Positions 43,401 to 53,233 are shown, counted from the stretch's first letter. The stretch is DNA of 64,000 bases from Nemertoderma westbladi (GCA_032718475.1 JAUCBJ010004813.1:1-64000), one strand, 5' to 3'. Numbers and translations: made by a program. The notes: generated by a model not told the origin, from the letters alone.

Positions 43401-46400
43401 GAAAACAAGGTAAGTGAAAAACCCGTCTCTAGGAGAAAGGTAACACCAGTGTGTTATACAGACGACGGCGAAAGCCAGACTTCTCAAGGAGAAGATAGCG
43501 GGAAAGACACTGATAGATCTTATTACGTAAATAAAATGCCTAAAGATCAGGTAAGTAAATTCAAGTCTCGAACAAATGACAGGAGAGAACAGGTAAGAAA
43601 AACTCCTCCTACGTCTCCCAAGAGAATTCCGGTGAGAAAGCCCGAAGAAAAGGCAAGTGTACACAATGTGACTCAAAATAAGGTAAGTAACATCAAACCG
43701 AAATGTGCGCTGTGTGACGGGACCCACCGTTTGAATATGTGTGATGAATTCCTGAAGAAGTCATTAACGGAGAGACGCGAAGTCATGTGGGATAAGCGGT
43801 TATGTTATAATTGCCTCAGACAAGGACACCAACGGCGTACCTGTTTCTCTGACATAAGGTGTGCAAAGTGTGGTGCGAAACATCATATCTTGTTGCACGC
43901 TGAATTCGATCGAAATAGTCCGAGTCAGGTAAGTGATTCCGAGCTACATGTCCAATTCAGTGATGTGAACGACACTGATCAATCTGAGATGGAAGGATTC
44001 TATACAGACGAGTTCTCCGACGAAAACGAATCCTGTTACATGATAAATACCGCAGTGTATCGAGCACTCACATATGAAAAGGATACAGACAGCGACTTCA
44101 CTCTAACCACTTCTGAACGACAACCATCTTGGAAAGAGCCATCTTCCAATGTAGGGATCCGAGAGTTTCCTGTGGTGCAAGTAAGGGTTCACGGACCTAA
44201 GAGGAGTTATGTAGTGAACGCCCTCCTTGACTCCGGTAGTACAGGAACATTCATCGACAAAGAGCTAGCCGAAGATATATTTGCTGGACAACCCAAGTTC
44301 CAAACCAAGCTCAACATGTCCGGCATTATGCAAGTTTGGAAATCTACAATAACAGCTGATTATTATGTAGGCGCGTTGTCCACCCCACAAGACGAACTAG
44401 GAGAACATAGCATAAGGTCAGTGAAAATGGTAGCTATAAAGAACTTCGCTACTACTCAAGCAGACCTTTATAATTGGGACGAGGATGAGAGCATCCAACA
44501 TCTTAACATACCTCGATTCCAGACTGATTATCCTGGAGTGCAAATACTCATCGGCCAAAACGCGCATGAGGCGCTGGAGACATTAGAGAAACGGCCTGCT
44601 CAACCGCAGCCACTACAGACCTATGCGGTAAGAACTAGAGTAGGTTGGTACTTTACTGGCCCTTCCCGTAGAACACTCAGAGAAAGACTACCTCAAGAGA
44701 ACGTCTGCCAGGTGAGTGAATGGGAAGAGAGTACTAGTGAGGGAGACGATTCAACTGAGGGAATTCCATACTCCTCAGATAACGACGACGTTCACCAGCT
44801 TTTTGATGAGGAGAATACCATCGACCTCCTTAAGGAAAACGAGGCTTGGCAAAACCAAGTGAACTTATGTCAACTTCTTTATCCATCTGAACAAGAAGCT
44901 TATAACGACGAGTTAAATGACGTCATTGAGCGTCATAATGCCAAGACTCGAGACGAACATGCCGTACGATTCTTTACGCAAGAGGCGGTAGAGCCCAATT
45001 CCTACGATAAAGCCTTGTCGGTGGAAGAGGAAAGGGCCAAGCAGATCCAAGAGACAACTACACGTTTCCTCAAAGATCAAGGTAGGTATGAAGTCGGTTT
45101 ACCTTTCCGCAAGAAAGAACCGAAGTTCATCAATAACAGACCCTTGGCGGAAAAAAGAATCGCGCAACTCCATCGACGCCTTACGGCTAATTCTTCAGCT
45201 AAAGCAATGTATCAAACACAGCTGGAAAAATTTATTAGTAAGGGATACGCGGAGAGAGTACCGGAAGAAACACCTGTGACTGAAAGAACGTATTACTTAA
45301 CTCACCATTACGTTCCTAAACCCGGTAAGCCACATGAAGTGAGAGTAGTGTTTGATGGCTCCGCTCTTTACATGGGTCAATCCCTTAACTCTGAATTGTT
45401 ACCCGGACCCAACTTGCTTCAATCTTTGTTGGGAATTCTTTTAAGATTGAGACAATATTCGATTGCTTTCGCCTCCGATATAGAAGGCATGTTCTTACAA
45501 GTCAAGGTGTTAGATAGGGATCGAGATAGTCTACGATTTCTGTGGTGGCCCGAAGGAGACCTCAACCAGAAACCGGTGGAGTACTGGATGACCATCCAGG
45601 CCTTTGGGATAATCTCAAGCCCTTCCAACGCCTGTTCGGTAGTGCGTACCACCGCAGAGGACAACCGAGAGGCCTTCTCTAAGGAAGTGATCGACAACAT
45701 CAAGAGAGACATATACATGGACGACAATCTGAAGTCCCTTCCATCAGTTGAGGAAGCCATTGAGGTCGCTAAAGGAACGGTAGAGTGCTTAAAAAGAGGT
45801 GGGTTTCGATTAACCAAATTCACCAGCAACTCCCGTGAGTTTCTGGAGTCGATCCCTGCGGAAGATCGAGGAGCGAAAGATCTCGATTTGATCAAAGATG
45901 ATCTGCCAGAAACCAAGACACTCGGCTTGAAATGGGACACAGAGCGAGATATCCTGTTTTTCCAGCTAAAACAGCGAGATAATCCAGTTCGAACCAAACG
46001 GATTTGCTTAAGTATACTGAGCACTTATTTCGATCCATTGGGATTTATTAGCCCAGTTATATTGATTGCTCGTAGTTTGGTACAACAAATGTGGCTTGAA
46101 AACCACTCATGGGACGATCCACTTAAGGGAGAATTATTGAAGAAGTGGATGGAATGGGAAGATTCTCTGCCGGCTATCGAGGATTTTATAATTTCCCGTT
46201 CATATTTTGGTCATGTTCTCCCTACGTATTCCTATCAACTCCATGTGTTTGGAGACGCCAGCGATATGGGAATAGGTATAGTAGCCTACCTAAGAGTGGA
46301 AACTCCGGATGGAATCAAAGTCGCCTTGGTTACTTCTAAGGCATTAATCAACAACAAGTTGAAAGTTCCTCGAGCGGAGTTAAAAGCGGCTCTATACGCT

Positions 46401-48599
46401 ACAGCCATCGGCCGGAATGTAACAGAACAGATTGACTATCCATTAGAGAAAACGGTCTATTGGACCGACGCTTTACTCGTGTTAGAGTATATAACCAATG
46501 AAGTCTGTCAGTTCAGCGTCTTCGTTACCAACAGGGTAGCCATCATACTTAGTCGCACGACGATGGACCAATGGAGACATTGCCCCGGAACGATTAATCC
46601 AGCAGACATCGCTTCCCGAGGAGCGACTCCAAAGGAATTGGTAAATACTCCCGAATGGTTAGGAGGACCCGACTTTCTCTACAGAGAAGAAGAAGAATGG
46701 CCTCCCCATCTCACAACAGCAGAGATCAGACAGGCCAAGGGAGCGGAGAAAGTTAAACCCAAAACTCGAGCGAGTAAATCGAAGTTGTTTAAACCTGCGG
46801 TTGATCTATCTGTATTATTTACTTCCGGAGAGGATGCTTTGGATCAGAAACCCACCGCCACGGATAAAGAAGTCTTGGAAATTCGTGACAAGGATTGGAA
46901 ATCTGGAATACCAGATATCTCACAAGGACTCTCACCTCTCTTGCAGAGAGCGATACGTCACTACAGTTCCTGGAATCGGCTCTGTAAAGCCGTCACCTAT
47001 TTAAAACGATGTTTTCATCATCGTTACTCCGGGACCAAGACCAATAGGGATGATGCTCCATCAACATCTGCACGAGTCCATGTTGTTAAAGATCTTCCCC
47101 AATACAAGGTATCCGACAGGTTTCTAAAGGAGAAGATCAGTTACCAGGAGCATGATGAAACCAACAAACAGATGCTGAGACTTCTACAATGTTATGAGGA
47201 TTCCGATAAGTATTTCCTGTTGTTAAGAAATCCACAGATGCGCTTAAGGGATCACTTCTCTAGTACCATGATAGATGGGTTAATACGTGTTGGAGGTAGA
47301 CTGACCAACGCTCCATTATCCTTTGACACTAAGTTTCCCATCCTCATTAGAAATCTTGACATACAAATCAAGATGATTGTAGATGTTCATAGCAAACTGT
47401 ACCATGCTGGTAGAGAACGAGTTCTGAGCGAAATTCGCACTCGCTACTATTTTTATAAACCCCGTAGGGCTCTGAACCAAGTTCTTAGGAACTGCATGCC
47501 CTGTAGGAAAGCATTCAGTAGGCCTTTAACACAGCGAGAGGCAGAATTACCTAGGGAAAGAGTAAGCTTCTATGAACCACCCTTTACTAATACCGGTGTG
47601 GATTTATTTGGCCCTATTGAAGTATATCGTGCCCGGACTATAGTCAAGAGATGGTGTGTCATCTTCATTTGTATGACTTGTAGAGCTATCCATCTCGATA
47701 TGGTAAACGATCTATCCACCAACAGCTTCGTGTTGAGTTTACGACGACAGATCGCTCGCTTCGGAACCAGTAACACGATGAGATCGGATAAGGGAACGAA
47801 CTTCATTGGCGCCAACAACGAAATTCAAGCTTACGTAAAGGACTGGAACAAAAGACAGGTGGACGATCAGCTAAGGATAACAGCGTCTAGCTGGACCTTC
47901 AACGCCGCCGACGCCCCTTGGTGGGGAGGAAGTTGGGAGAGATTGATTAGGAGCGTGAAGACTGCGTTCCACTTTATTGTGCCTTGTCGCGCTTATCTCA
48001 CCGACGAACTATTGCGGACGTTAATGGAGGAAATCGCCGCCTATCTCAACGAAAGACCGCTTATGCCAGTCTCTTCAAGTCCGGATTCCCTGGAAGCGCT
48101 AACACCCGCGCACTTTCTACTGAAGAAACCCGTAGCCATGCTCCCACGATCGGAGATCACAGACGGAGACGAGTACTGCCGTCAAACCTGGCAACTTATG
48201 CAGTTGCTATCCCGTCGTTTCGCTGACCATTTCGAGAAACATTACCTGCCCACTCTACAACTTCGAACTAAGTGGTTTGCGCAGCAAGAAAACGTCAGCG
48301 CTGGAGACATGGTGCTTATTGTGGACCCCGATCTCCCACGTAAGCGATGGCAAACAGGACGTATCATCGAGACTCATATCTCGAGCGATGGTTTGGTGCG
48401 ATCAGTAGAGCTCGTCGTCATGCGTCGTAACTTTAAGAAACCAGGGATAGTCTTTGAGACTCAACAGCTCAACCGCCCAGTGGGTCGTTTATGTTTACTG
48501 GAAAGAGACAGAGAGCTCTCCGGAAACTATGGAAGGCAAGAAACCCTTCCCACGACCACTTCCCTAATCCAACCGACATCTAGGGACTCCCCAACTTAA
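40446..48599 (+). CDS. Intact BEL/Pao Gag-Pol polyprotein
   Basis: 2717 residues, one uninterrupted frame. Domains: Gag N-terminal region; an Ala/Glu/Lys-rich coiled coil (~392-472); BEL capsid region (~795-980, with KWLPFNEYYKDN); zinc knuckles with CALC (~1087), CYNCLRQGHQRRTC (~1120) and CAKCGAKHH (~1139); aspartic protease LLDSGSTG (~1262); reverse transcriptase with VVFDGSA (~1634) and catalytic YMDD (~1757); the Pao-specific A17-type region (STYFDPLGFISP); RNase H FGDASD (~1935); integrase zinc domain (HAGRERV...CMPC, ~2320-2350); catalytic core with VDLFGP, SDKGTNF and SWERLIRS (~2386-2496); and the C-terminal module typical of BEL integrases (~2609-2686). All expected catalytic residues are present, so it could be active. 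The ATG at 40446 opens the frame. Six donor-like sites lie within 43410-44712, all in phase 0. Gag and Pol are fused, as in many BEL elements. Confidence 0.95.
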   Translation: MSDTKQNLSDSLLDVTICDSDRDVEPSGRKFSSPPTVRKVTPPVVIREPRLVQHRRSIIGTRAQVKRNQEAAEQQQPASQELTSQRPNSSSSEDTVELTPERGARMTDEAYSDPLLILPAAVLTRLLIAVEEHQIDWARSQRSTRDSYAGYTREELKSMVESQWNFPGPGLPFDLSEAAWEDIHRMGVAKETIDPAVWKRSAAGYAQGFFSSIERLKEQLFQQPQGPQEQGLLLYQVRERILRIRLILSSFEEASKRRQDTSLQVAIKTWFQRVSLQVQGTAQWKAQLEERSTHGESTDATFSQVESEATAEKPHKRDAIDIYLSDYQRFLGDDELRRMLEGLSPNSEGTKLVLDAIDVEMRAANQAKFDEQLRITRVQEEQVKKKRIEDRKTAAVAAAEAERKAAVAAAEAEAEAERKAAEAEAEAERKAAEAEAEAERKVAAAAAEAERKAAVTAAEAVAEAERRASEETTQLELENIQENQDCINKQLTASNMQMMNRSTPKRQGYTSSEEGDTTDTEGKGNRSRLSRRKRTFHRQKLPDLPPAVRRQLNNTNLGSTEPTDQIIKIERLPTIVDEPEIIRPVLEITPSVIDTPVLPETTSKFPLHSTKLPVPRRTAQETVQVLDPERNIHNLSPVVPRPPATTLATPASAVEWVDERRRGMDLLLGQMQETVQQFKGTVRESRLELQEVQQSIALERDKLVNTQRGIPPPSVTMCQPVRSEVSHAQGVEPTRIYTASEVETPIVNPIKGNYRPVDNDIPYRADHNPRHLYTDNSILNNTMAQESFTRQMARTEARQAVKVGEIVKFNGDEMKWLPFNEYYKDNIQNSVLSNGEKLRFLIECLEGSPKSMALKFIGHPDGLRQVWDTLNIRYGNRNNIAKYLYAKLVAPRKFISSGIIEFSDEIQEICRQLDWLGKSHEYQSSMVIGAVASTLPKGGVGTRWDKKVLYMMEQQRRDPTMADLMSFLDGEVKLQLLKLSREKTPENKVSEKPVSRRKVTPVCYTDDGESQTSQGEDSGKDTDRSYYVNKMPKDQVSKFKSRTNDRREQVRKTPPTSPKRIPVRKPEEKASVHNVTQNKVSNIKPKCALCDGTHRLNMCDEFLKKSLTERREVMWDKRLCYNCLRQGHQRRTCFSDIRCAKCGAKHHILLHAEFDRNSPSQVSDSELHVQFSDVNDTDQSEMEGFYTDEFSDENESCYMINTAVYRALTYEKDTDSDFTLTTSERQPSWKEPSSNVGIREFPVVQVRVHGPKRSYVVNALLDSGSTGTFIDKELAEDIFAGQPKFQTKLNMSGIMQVWKSTITADYYVGALSTPQDELGEHSIRSVKMVAIKNFATTQADLYNWDEDESIQHLNIPRFQTDYPGVQILIGQNAHEALETLEKRPAQPQPLQTYAVRTRVGWYFTGPSRRTLRERLPQENVCQVSEWEESTSEGDDSTEGIPYSSDNDDVHQLFDEENTIDLLKENEAWQNQVNLCQLLYPSEQEAYNDELNDVIERHNAKTRDEHAVRFFTQEAVEPNSYDKALSVEEERAKQIQETTTRFLKDQGRYEVGLPFRKKEPKFINNRPLAEKRIAQLHRRLTANSSAKAMYQTQLEKFISKGYAERVPEETPVTERTYYLTHHYVPKPGKPHEVRVVFDGSALYMGQSLNSELLPGPNLLQSLLGILLRLRQYSIAFASDIEGMFLQVKVLDRDRDSLRFLWWPEGDLNQKPVEYWMTIQAFGIISSPSNACSVVRTTAEDNREAFSKEVIDNIKRDIYMDDNLKSLPSVEEAIEVAKGTVECLKRGGFRLTKFTSNSREFLESIPAEDRGAKDLDLIKDDLPETKTLGLKWDTERDILFFQLKQRDNPVRTKRICLSILSTYFDPLGFISPVILIARSLVQQMWLENHSWDDPLKGELLKKWMEWEDSLPAIEDFIISRSYFGHVLPTYSYQLHVFGDASDMGIGIVAYLRVETPDGIKVALVTSKALINNKLKVPRAELKAALYATAIGRNVTEQIDYPLEKTVYWTDALLVLEYITNEVCQFSVFVTNRVAIILSRTTMDQWRHCPGTINPADIASRGATPKELVNTPEWLGGPDFLYREEEEWPPHLTTAEIRQAKGAEKVKPKTRASKSKLFKPAVDLSVLFTSGEDALDQKPTATDKEVLEIRDKDWKSGIPDISQGLSPLLQRAIRHYSSWNRLCKAVTYLKRCFHHRYSGTKTNRDDAPSTSARVHVVKDLPQYKVSDRFLKEKISYQEHDETNKQMLRLLQCYEDSDKYFLLLRNPQMRLRDHFSSTMIDGLIRVGGRLTNAPLSFDTKFPILIRNLDIQIKMIVDVHSKLYHAGRERVLSEIRTRYYFYKPRRALNQVLRNCMPCRKAFSRPLTQREAELPRERVSFYEPPFTNTGVDLFGPIEVYRARTIVKRWCVIFICMTCRAIHLDMVNDLSTNSFVLSLRRQIARFGTSNTMRSDKGTNFIGANNEIQAYVKDWNKRQVDDQLRITASSWTFNAADAPWWGGSWERLIRSVKTAFHFIVPCRAYLTDELLRTLMEEIAAYLNERPLMPVSSSPDSLEALTPAHFLLKKPVAMLPRSEITDGDEYCRQTWQLMQLLSRRFADHFEKHYLPTLQLRTKWFAQQENVSAGDMVLIVDPDLPRKRWQTGRIIETHISSDGLVRSVELVVMRRNFKKPGIVFETQQLNRPVGRLCLLERDRELSGNYGRQETLPTTTSLIQPTSRDSPT

Positions 48600-50249
48600 T
48601 ATCGTTCGGAGTGGGCGTATGACTCTATTATTTTATATTATTTTATTATTTTTATAATTATGTGTGTATTACTATGTAATTTTATTATAATCGTTTTATT
48701 TAATTTAGTAGAATATTATTTAGCGATTATTTTGTAGAATAGTGCAATATATTCGTGTTTATTACGTACGTAATTACTTATATTATATTTGGTGCGATGG
48801 CGAGAAATAATTCTTTTTCTCTTTCCTTACTGCCCGTATTCTATTATAAATACGTAACTACAGTAAGATGAAATGTCCGTACTTAGTAAAGTACAATAAA
48901 GCCACTACTATATTTAAGTATTATTGGTGGGCAGAGTAATAGGAATGCAAAGTTCAGATCCTCGTGTCTCGGCTAAACCAAGCTCTGGGTAGACCTTGGA
49001 AACGACTTGCCTCTTCACACTGACATTGCTTCGTGCGATATTGCTCTCATACCGTATATTAAATAATACATATAGTAGCGTGATGTCCCTTTAACAGTAG
49101 CGTATAACGCAAAATAAATCTGTTAAACCCTTTGACCATCTGTAATTCTAGTCGATTAAGATATCGCGGCACCCACCGATATACTTGAAAGACAAATTTT
49201 AGAATCAGTGGTTAACGTCCCCAGACAAGTTCTGGAATAAATTGGTGCCCATCTCAAATATTAATTATTTAATATTTGCAAATCTAATAAATCAAAATCT
49301 GTAAAATTCAGATCCTTCAACAATTCTAGTCAATTAAGATATCGTAGCATTTACCGATATTCTTAAAAAGACAATTGTCATAGAATTAAGGATCTTGCGT
49401 CCCCAGACATGTTCTAGAATCAAAATATGTCAATTTAATTATCAAATAATAAAATTTCAGGGAATAAATTTAAATTCATGTCGCTTAATGAATTTAATAA
49501 ATTGCCATTTTTACGCAATTTATAACATTCCCAAAATTCCATTAATTAATAGATCAAGGGAGCGGAGATTTATCTTATTATGCGTATGAGTGTGCGAAAG
49601 TCTCCCAAACCTAGTCAATAGCCGATAAAATTCATAAAGTCATGTATAAAACAGAACATTGACTATTAAAGAATACTATTAAATAACATCCCAGATCTGT
49701 ATGCATTGGAATTACTCTAATTCTACCGCTAGCTTTGCATAATGTCACCATAGCAACAACCACGCTAGAATTAGAATTGAGTTAAAAGAACAATAGAAAG
49801 CTTGTCCCATTGAATAGCATAGGGAATAAATAGCGCACTACTAGTATCCAAGGATACATAATAATACGGTGACATTCTGGAAGGCATTGACTAATGGACA
49901 AATGGCCCGAATGTGCGTAGTTGTGACCAGTTGTGTGGTATTTGTGAGTTTATAGGTGAATGTTACTGCTAAAGTGTGTTTACAGTAGCTAGTCGCAATC
50001 GTAAAAGTAACCTAACTCTCCAAGGAAAACCTGAAGTACATCTAAGCCTTTGGGACGGACAGTTGAGTGACTTGTGCCGGTTATCGTTGTCGTTGTACGG
50101 CTACGTCGTTGGCGAAAGTATAGCGACAGCGGTACATCGGCGCTGAGAATCTCATACTGTCCGGGGGCAAGGGAGAAGTAGGCAGCGACGCCCGCTCGCC
50201 TAATACATATATAAACTCATTATAATATTGGTGAACTCGTATAGCAGAT
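48600..50249 (+). other. Spacer between Gag-Pol and the extra ORFs
   Basis: AT-rich, no coding sequence supported. It contains two diverged copies of a ~178-bp direct repeat (TTCTAGTC(G/A)ATTAAGATATCG at 49146 and 49324, with CGTCCCCAGACA further on). The last ~200 bp become more GC-rich and could hold a 3' splice site (CTCGTATAG ending near 50246) for a spliced subgenomic RNA; unproven. Confidence 0.45.
49146..49425 (+). repeat. 178-bp direct repeat, two diverged copies
   Basis: The pattern TTCTAGTCNATTAAGATATCG ... CACCGATAT/TACCGATAT ... CGTCCCCAGACANGTTCT appears twice with an offset of 178 bp. Confidence 0.6.
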
Positions 50250-50627
50250 ATGACTGAATTAATAGAAGATGATCTTGGTATCAGGGAGAGATATATTCTA
50301 CCTTTACAAGCGTTTGTCGATAGCTTGATACGCGGCGACGCTGATCTAACTACTACGGAGGACGATGGTCGTTATATCGAACCGCCAATGTCCCAGGAGC
50401 AACTTACGCGTGAATTGGACTATAGAAAATTCACTGCTCGCTATACGCATTGTAATGGTATGTATATGGACTTCTTAACTACCGGCCATCCTATTGATTT
50501 ACACGACACCGACGATGTCGACACCGAAAGGGAAATGGTTTTATTTAAATATCATACCCAGCGGAATCGAAGCGACAAATTGAGAATAGAACACGAGAAC
50601 TCTATTCGAAATCAACTCGAAGGATAG
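50250..50627 (+). CDS. Accessory ORF of the BEL element, unknown, 125 aa
   Basis: 125 residues, ATG at 50250, acidic overall with many Asp/Glu and Arg (EDDGRYIEPP, HDTDDVDTERE). I see no signal peptide, membrane segment, zinc motif or family signature. Codon content is balanced and unlike the surrounding AT-rich spacer, which argues that it is a real coding region. It lies 3' of Gag-Pol on the same strand and 830 bp before the 591-codon ORF in a different frame. It might be the first coding exon of a spliced product together with that ORF, or an independent protein. Function unknown. Confidence 0.5.
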   Translation: MTELIEDDLGIRERYILPLQAFVDSLIRGDADLTTTEDDGRYIEPPMSQEQLTRELDYRKFTARYTHCNGMYMDFLTTGHPIDLHDTDDVDTEREMVLFKYHTQRNRSDKLRIEHENSIRNQLEG

Positions 50628-51457
50628 AACGTGGAAGAAGGTTGATGCGGACAAATAAAAGAGAACCACTGGAGAAGAGACATGGGTTAATGTCCAGGGT
50701 CCATAATGTGAATAGTTTTCCCCGGGGCACGGGTGCTCGCGGGCGGTCTCCTTCGGGAGGCTGTAACTTTCTCTTCCTTCATCGTTTTCCTGTAATTATT
50801 GTGATCAGTGTCACAATTAAAAGGCAAGAATGAATGATGATGTGGCGGAAAACACATCCATTGTGGTATCTCATGGATACTATCGTATATCCTCCCTCCT
50901 CTCTACTCCTCTTACCCTCTTATACGTTGTTACTAAAGATACGACATATTTCGTCCCACCTTCTCTTCCCAACGTGCTCGGAGCTTCGGGAAACGAGCAC
51001 TAAACCTCCCATCCCTTACTGTTAATCTGGATGCTAATATTGGTGTCCGCACCTCCTGTCCATGTGCCATTCTGTTGATATTTATGATATCAACTTCCAC
51101 CCTCTCGTTGTTGATTAGATAATCAACCACCAAGGATTTCCTTAAATCCACAACCGTGATACAAGGACTGAAAGGACACGCAGTTAGTAGGTGAACAACT
51201 GGTACCATTGTGTGTCATAAATCTGGTTGTTCACCTCCCTCAATGATTGGAGATATAAATCTTATAATCTGTAGAACAACTGAGGCATTGAACTGGTTGT
51301 TCCCTCATCGCACTGGGGATAAATTCAGTTGGAGATAGTCCTCGAATGTAACAATCCTCCTACTGAGATCGTATTTCTGAATATTTAGAATGCGAAATAG
51401 TTTTTTCCTCTGCTCTACCATCGCTGTCGGAGAACATATTAGGCATACAACAGGAAT
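50628..51457 (+). other. Spacer between the two accessory ORFs
   Basis: No supported coding sequence on the plus strand; a 91-codon minus frame (51208-50933) and a 120-codon minus frame (51667-51305) have no known motif. It contains two consecutive stem-loops (51190-51302). Just upstream of the next ORF a pyrimidine-rich run (TTTTTTCCTCTGCTCTACC, 51403-51421) is followed by ACAACAG ending near 51452, a possible splice acceptor. Confidence 0.4.
51190..51302 (+). other. Two tandem stem-loops sharing the GAACAAC/GTTGTTC arm
   Basis: GGTGAACAAC (51190-51199) pairs perfectly with GTTGTTCACC (51226-51235). Then GAACAAC (51274-51280) pairs with GTTGTTC (51296-51302). The loops differ, and both right arms are preceded by CTG, giving CTGGTTGTTC. 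Confidence 0.55.
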
Positions 51458-53233
51458 ATGGAGAACATTCCATATCCCTTCGTTGATACTCAGCTGATTG
51501 CCCCTTGGGCCGAAGGCCGAGGTTTCTTTCGCACTATGTATGCCAATACACCCAGCGACATTACTAAGGTACAACGGACATCCATCGGACATCTTGCCTT
51601 TCAAGAATATGGGTGGAATTTCAAAGTTGGAAATCCTACCAATTACCAGCAAGTATATGGAGATCATTACTCTCGTTTATATTTTGATGGACCATTAACT
51701 GCGCCTGGTGCCGTATATAGCTTTATGAGTGTTCCACTTCGCCCTTCCTTAGCTATATACACGATCTTTGAAAACGCTGCACTTGCCGGTTGGCTAGCCG
51801 ATGTGTGCAGTCGTACCATACGCGCTCATCCCTTAATACTTGGAACTAAACTCGCCAAGTTAGACGAACACAATAAGTTCATACGTTTCGAATGTTTCCG
51901 GCGCTTTCTGACTCCGTTCCGTAACGTCGATAGTCAGTTCAGGGACCGCGCGCTGACCAAACTCAGTCTGAGAGACTCGGCTGCGGAGAAACTGAGTAGC
52001 GCTGGATTTGCCGTGTTTCAAGACGTTTGTATACAGAACTCACATTCATCTGTTATACAAAGACCCCGAATACCTACAGGTTATTCTGTCGTGGAAATAC
52101 AGACAGTGGATCCACTTACTGAGACAGACGCACCCACTTCGTCTATACAACTGGAGGATGAACCAGTGTGCTTGGAATCAGAAGCGATTCAGCCTACAAC
52201 TTCTCGGAGCAGTGACAATGATTATGTCATAGAGTGGTATCAAGGTCCACAGCGTCTCACAGCGTACGATTATCGACACGCCAACTACGTTTCTCGAAAA
52301 CGTTGTCGATTATGCGCATCGAGAGACCACTTCACTCCTCTAGACTCGAGCGTACCTTGTTCCTATTTCCTCGAACAACCGATGATGGAAATATATTGTG
52401 CTTATTGCCGGCTTAATAACTCTCATATATTTGCCATCTGCCCACAATTTATGACTCAATGTCACTACTGTCAACTTAAAGGACATGAAAGTTACAATTG
52501 TCCCTTTAATCGCGATTTAGAGAGCGTAGACGAGATGATCACCCTGCGATACATCCGAGCTTGGGAAGCGAACGCCGATTTACATTGCGAATCCCGACAT
52601 CGCTATTACCCTGGACGAGCTTACGAGGGAGTTTACGCGTTCCATCCTTATCTATTCGCGTCGATTGAACAGAAAACACGCGTACCAAGTTACGAGTTAA
52701 TGAAGCGTGTTGGTGAGTGTATTTCCACCAAGTTTGTCAGGAAATACCTTAGAAACGTTAACCCTAATGATATAACCACATATCACCTGATCAATTTTAT
52801 CCGTCAGGACCCTGAGTATGGCGACATCTTTGTGAACTCGCATCCTGAACTACAGGAAATATCTCGGCGACCATATGAATATCGAACCCGAGAACGCGAG
52901 CTGGAGAGAACCATTAAACCGAGAAAGTTCCTCACCACTCACGGTCCACCCACCGCTAGTGTCCAGACGACCCGTCAAGGACCCGTAGGAGCTGCTGTCC
53001 TGAGACGCGCTCTAAAGGTCGTTAGACCTCGCTCTACTGAGGTTGATATTAATCAACCAGGTACTTCGACCGGCGGGTATACCGATCGTAACCCTGCGCC
53101 TTCTGATGCAATTATATTGCACCCTTCGCCTAGGAGCTACAGCCCTCCTCGTAAAGTGGCTCGCCCCAAAGAGAAAAGGACTCTTGCTAGCTTTAAAAAA
53201 CTGCGTAAACGCCGTTCGCGCAAGAAAGACTAA
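51458..53233 (+). CDS. Accessory zinc-knuckle ORF of the BEL element, 591 aa
   Basis: 591 residues, ATG at 51458, ending 78 bp before the 3' LTR. It does not resemble an envelope: I see no signal peptide or transmembrane helix. Residues 1-200 form an ordered-looking region with aromatic-rich motifs (FKVGNPTNY, GDHYSRLYFDG) that I do not recognise. Residues ~283-350 hold three Cys/His clusters: CRLCASRDH (283), CAYC-x5-H-x4-C (314) and CHYCQLKGHESYNC (335); the last is a canonical CCHC retroviral-type knuckle. Residues ~480-591 are Arg/Lys/Pro-rich and end in a strongly basic nuclear-signal-like tail (KLRKRRSRKK). It is best described as a nucleic-acid-binding accessory protein; a second Gag-like or a captured gene are alternatives. 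Frame integrity over 1.8 kb in a young element suggests it is used. Confidence 0.75.
   Translation: MENIPYPFVDTQLIAPWAEGRGFFRTMYANTPSDITKVQRTSIGHLAFQEYGWNFKVGNPTNYQQVYGDHYSRLYFDGPLTAPGAVYSFMSVPLRPSLAIYTIFENAALAGWLADVCSRTIRAHPLILGTKLAKLDEHNKFIRFECFRRFLTPFRNVDSQFRDRALTKLSLRDSAAEKLSSAGFAVFQDVCIQNSHSSVIQRPRIPTGYSVVEIQTVDPLTETDAPTSSIQLEDEPVCLESEAIQPTTSRSSDNDYVIEWYQGPQRLTAYDYRHANYVSRKRCRLCASRDHFTPLDSSVPCSYFLEQPMMEIYCAYCRLNNSHIFAICPQFMTQCHYCQLKGHESYNCPFNRDLESVDEMITLRYIRAWEANADLHCESRHRYYPGRAYEGVYAFHPYLFASIEQKTRVPSYELMKRVGECISTKFVRKYLRNVNPNDITTYHLINFIRQDPEYGDIFVNSHPELQEISRRPYEYRTRERELERTIKPRKFLTTHGPPTASVQTTRQGPVGAAVLRRALKVVRPRSTEVDINQPGTSTGGYTDRNPAPSDAIILHPSPRSYSPPRKVARPKEKRTLASFKKLRKRRSRKKD

Noticed and set aside
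51458-53233. Envelope gene in the BEL element
   Set aside because: No signal peptide, no membrane segment, no Cys-rich ectodomain; zinc knuckles and a basic tail point to nucleic-acid binding instead.
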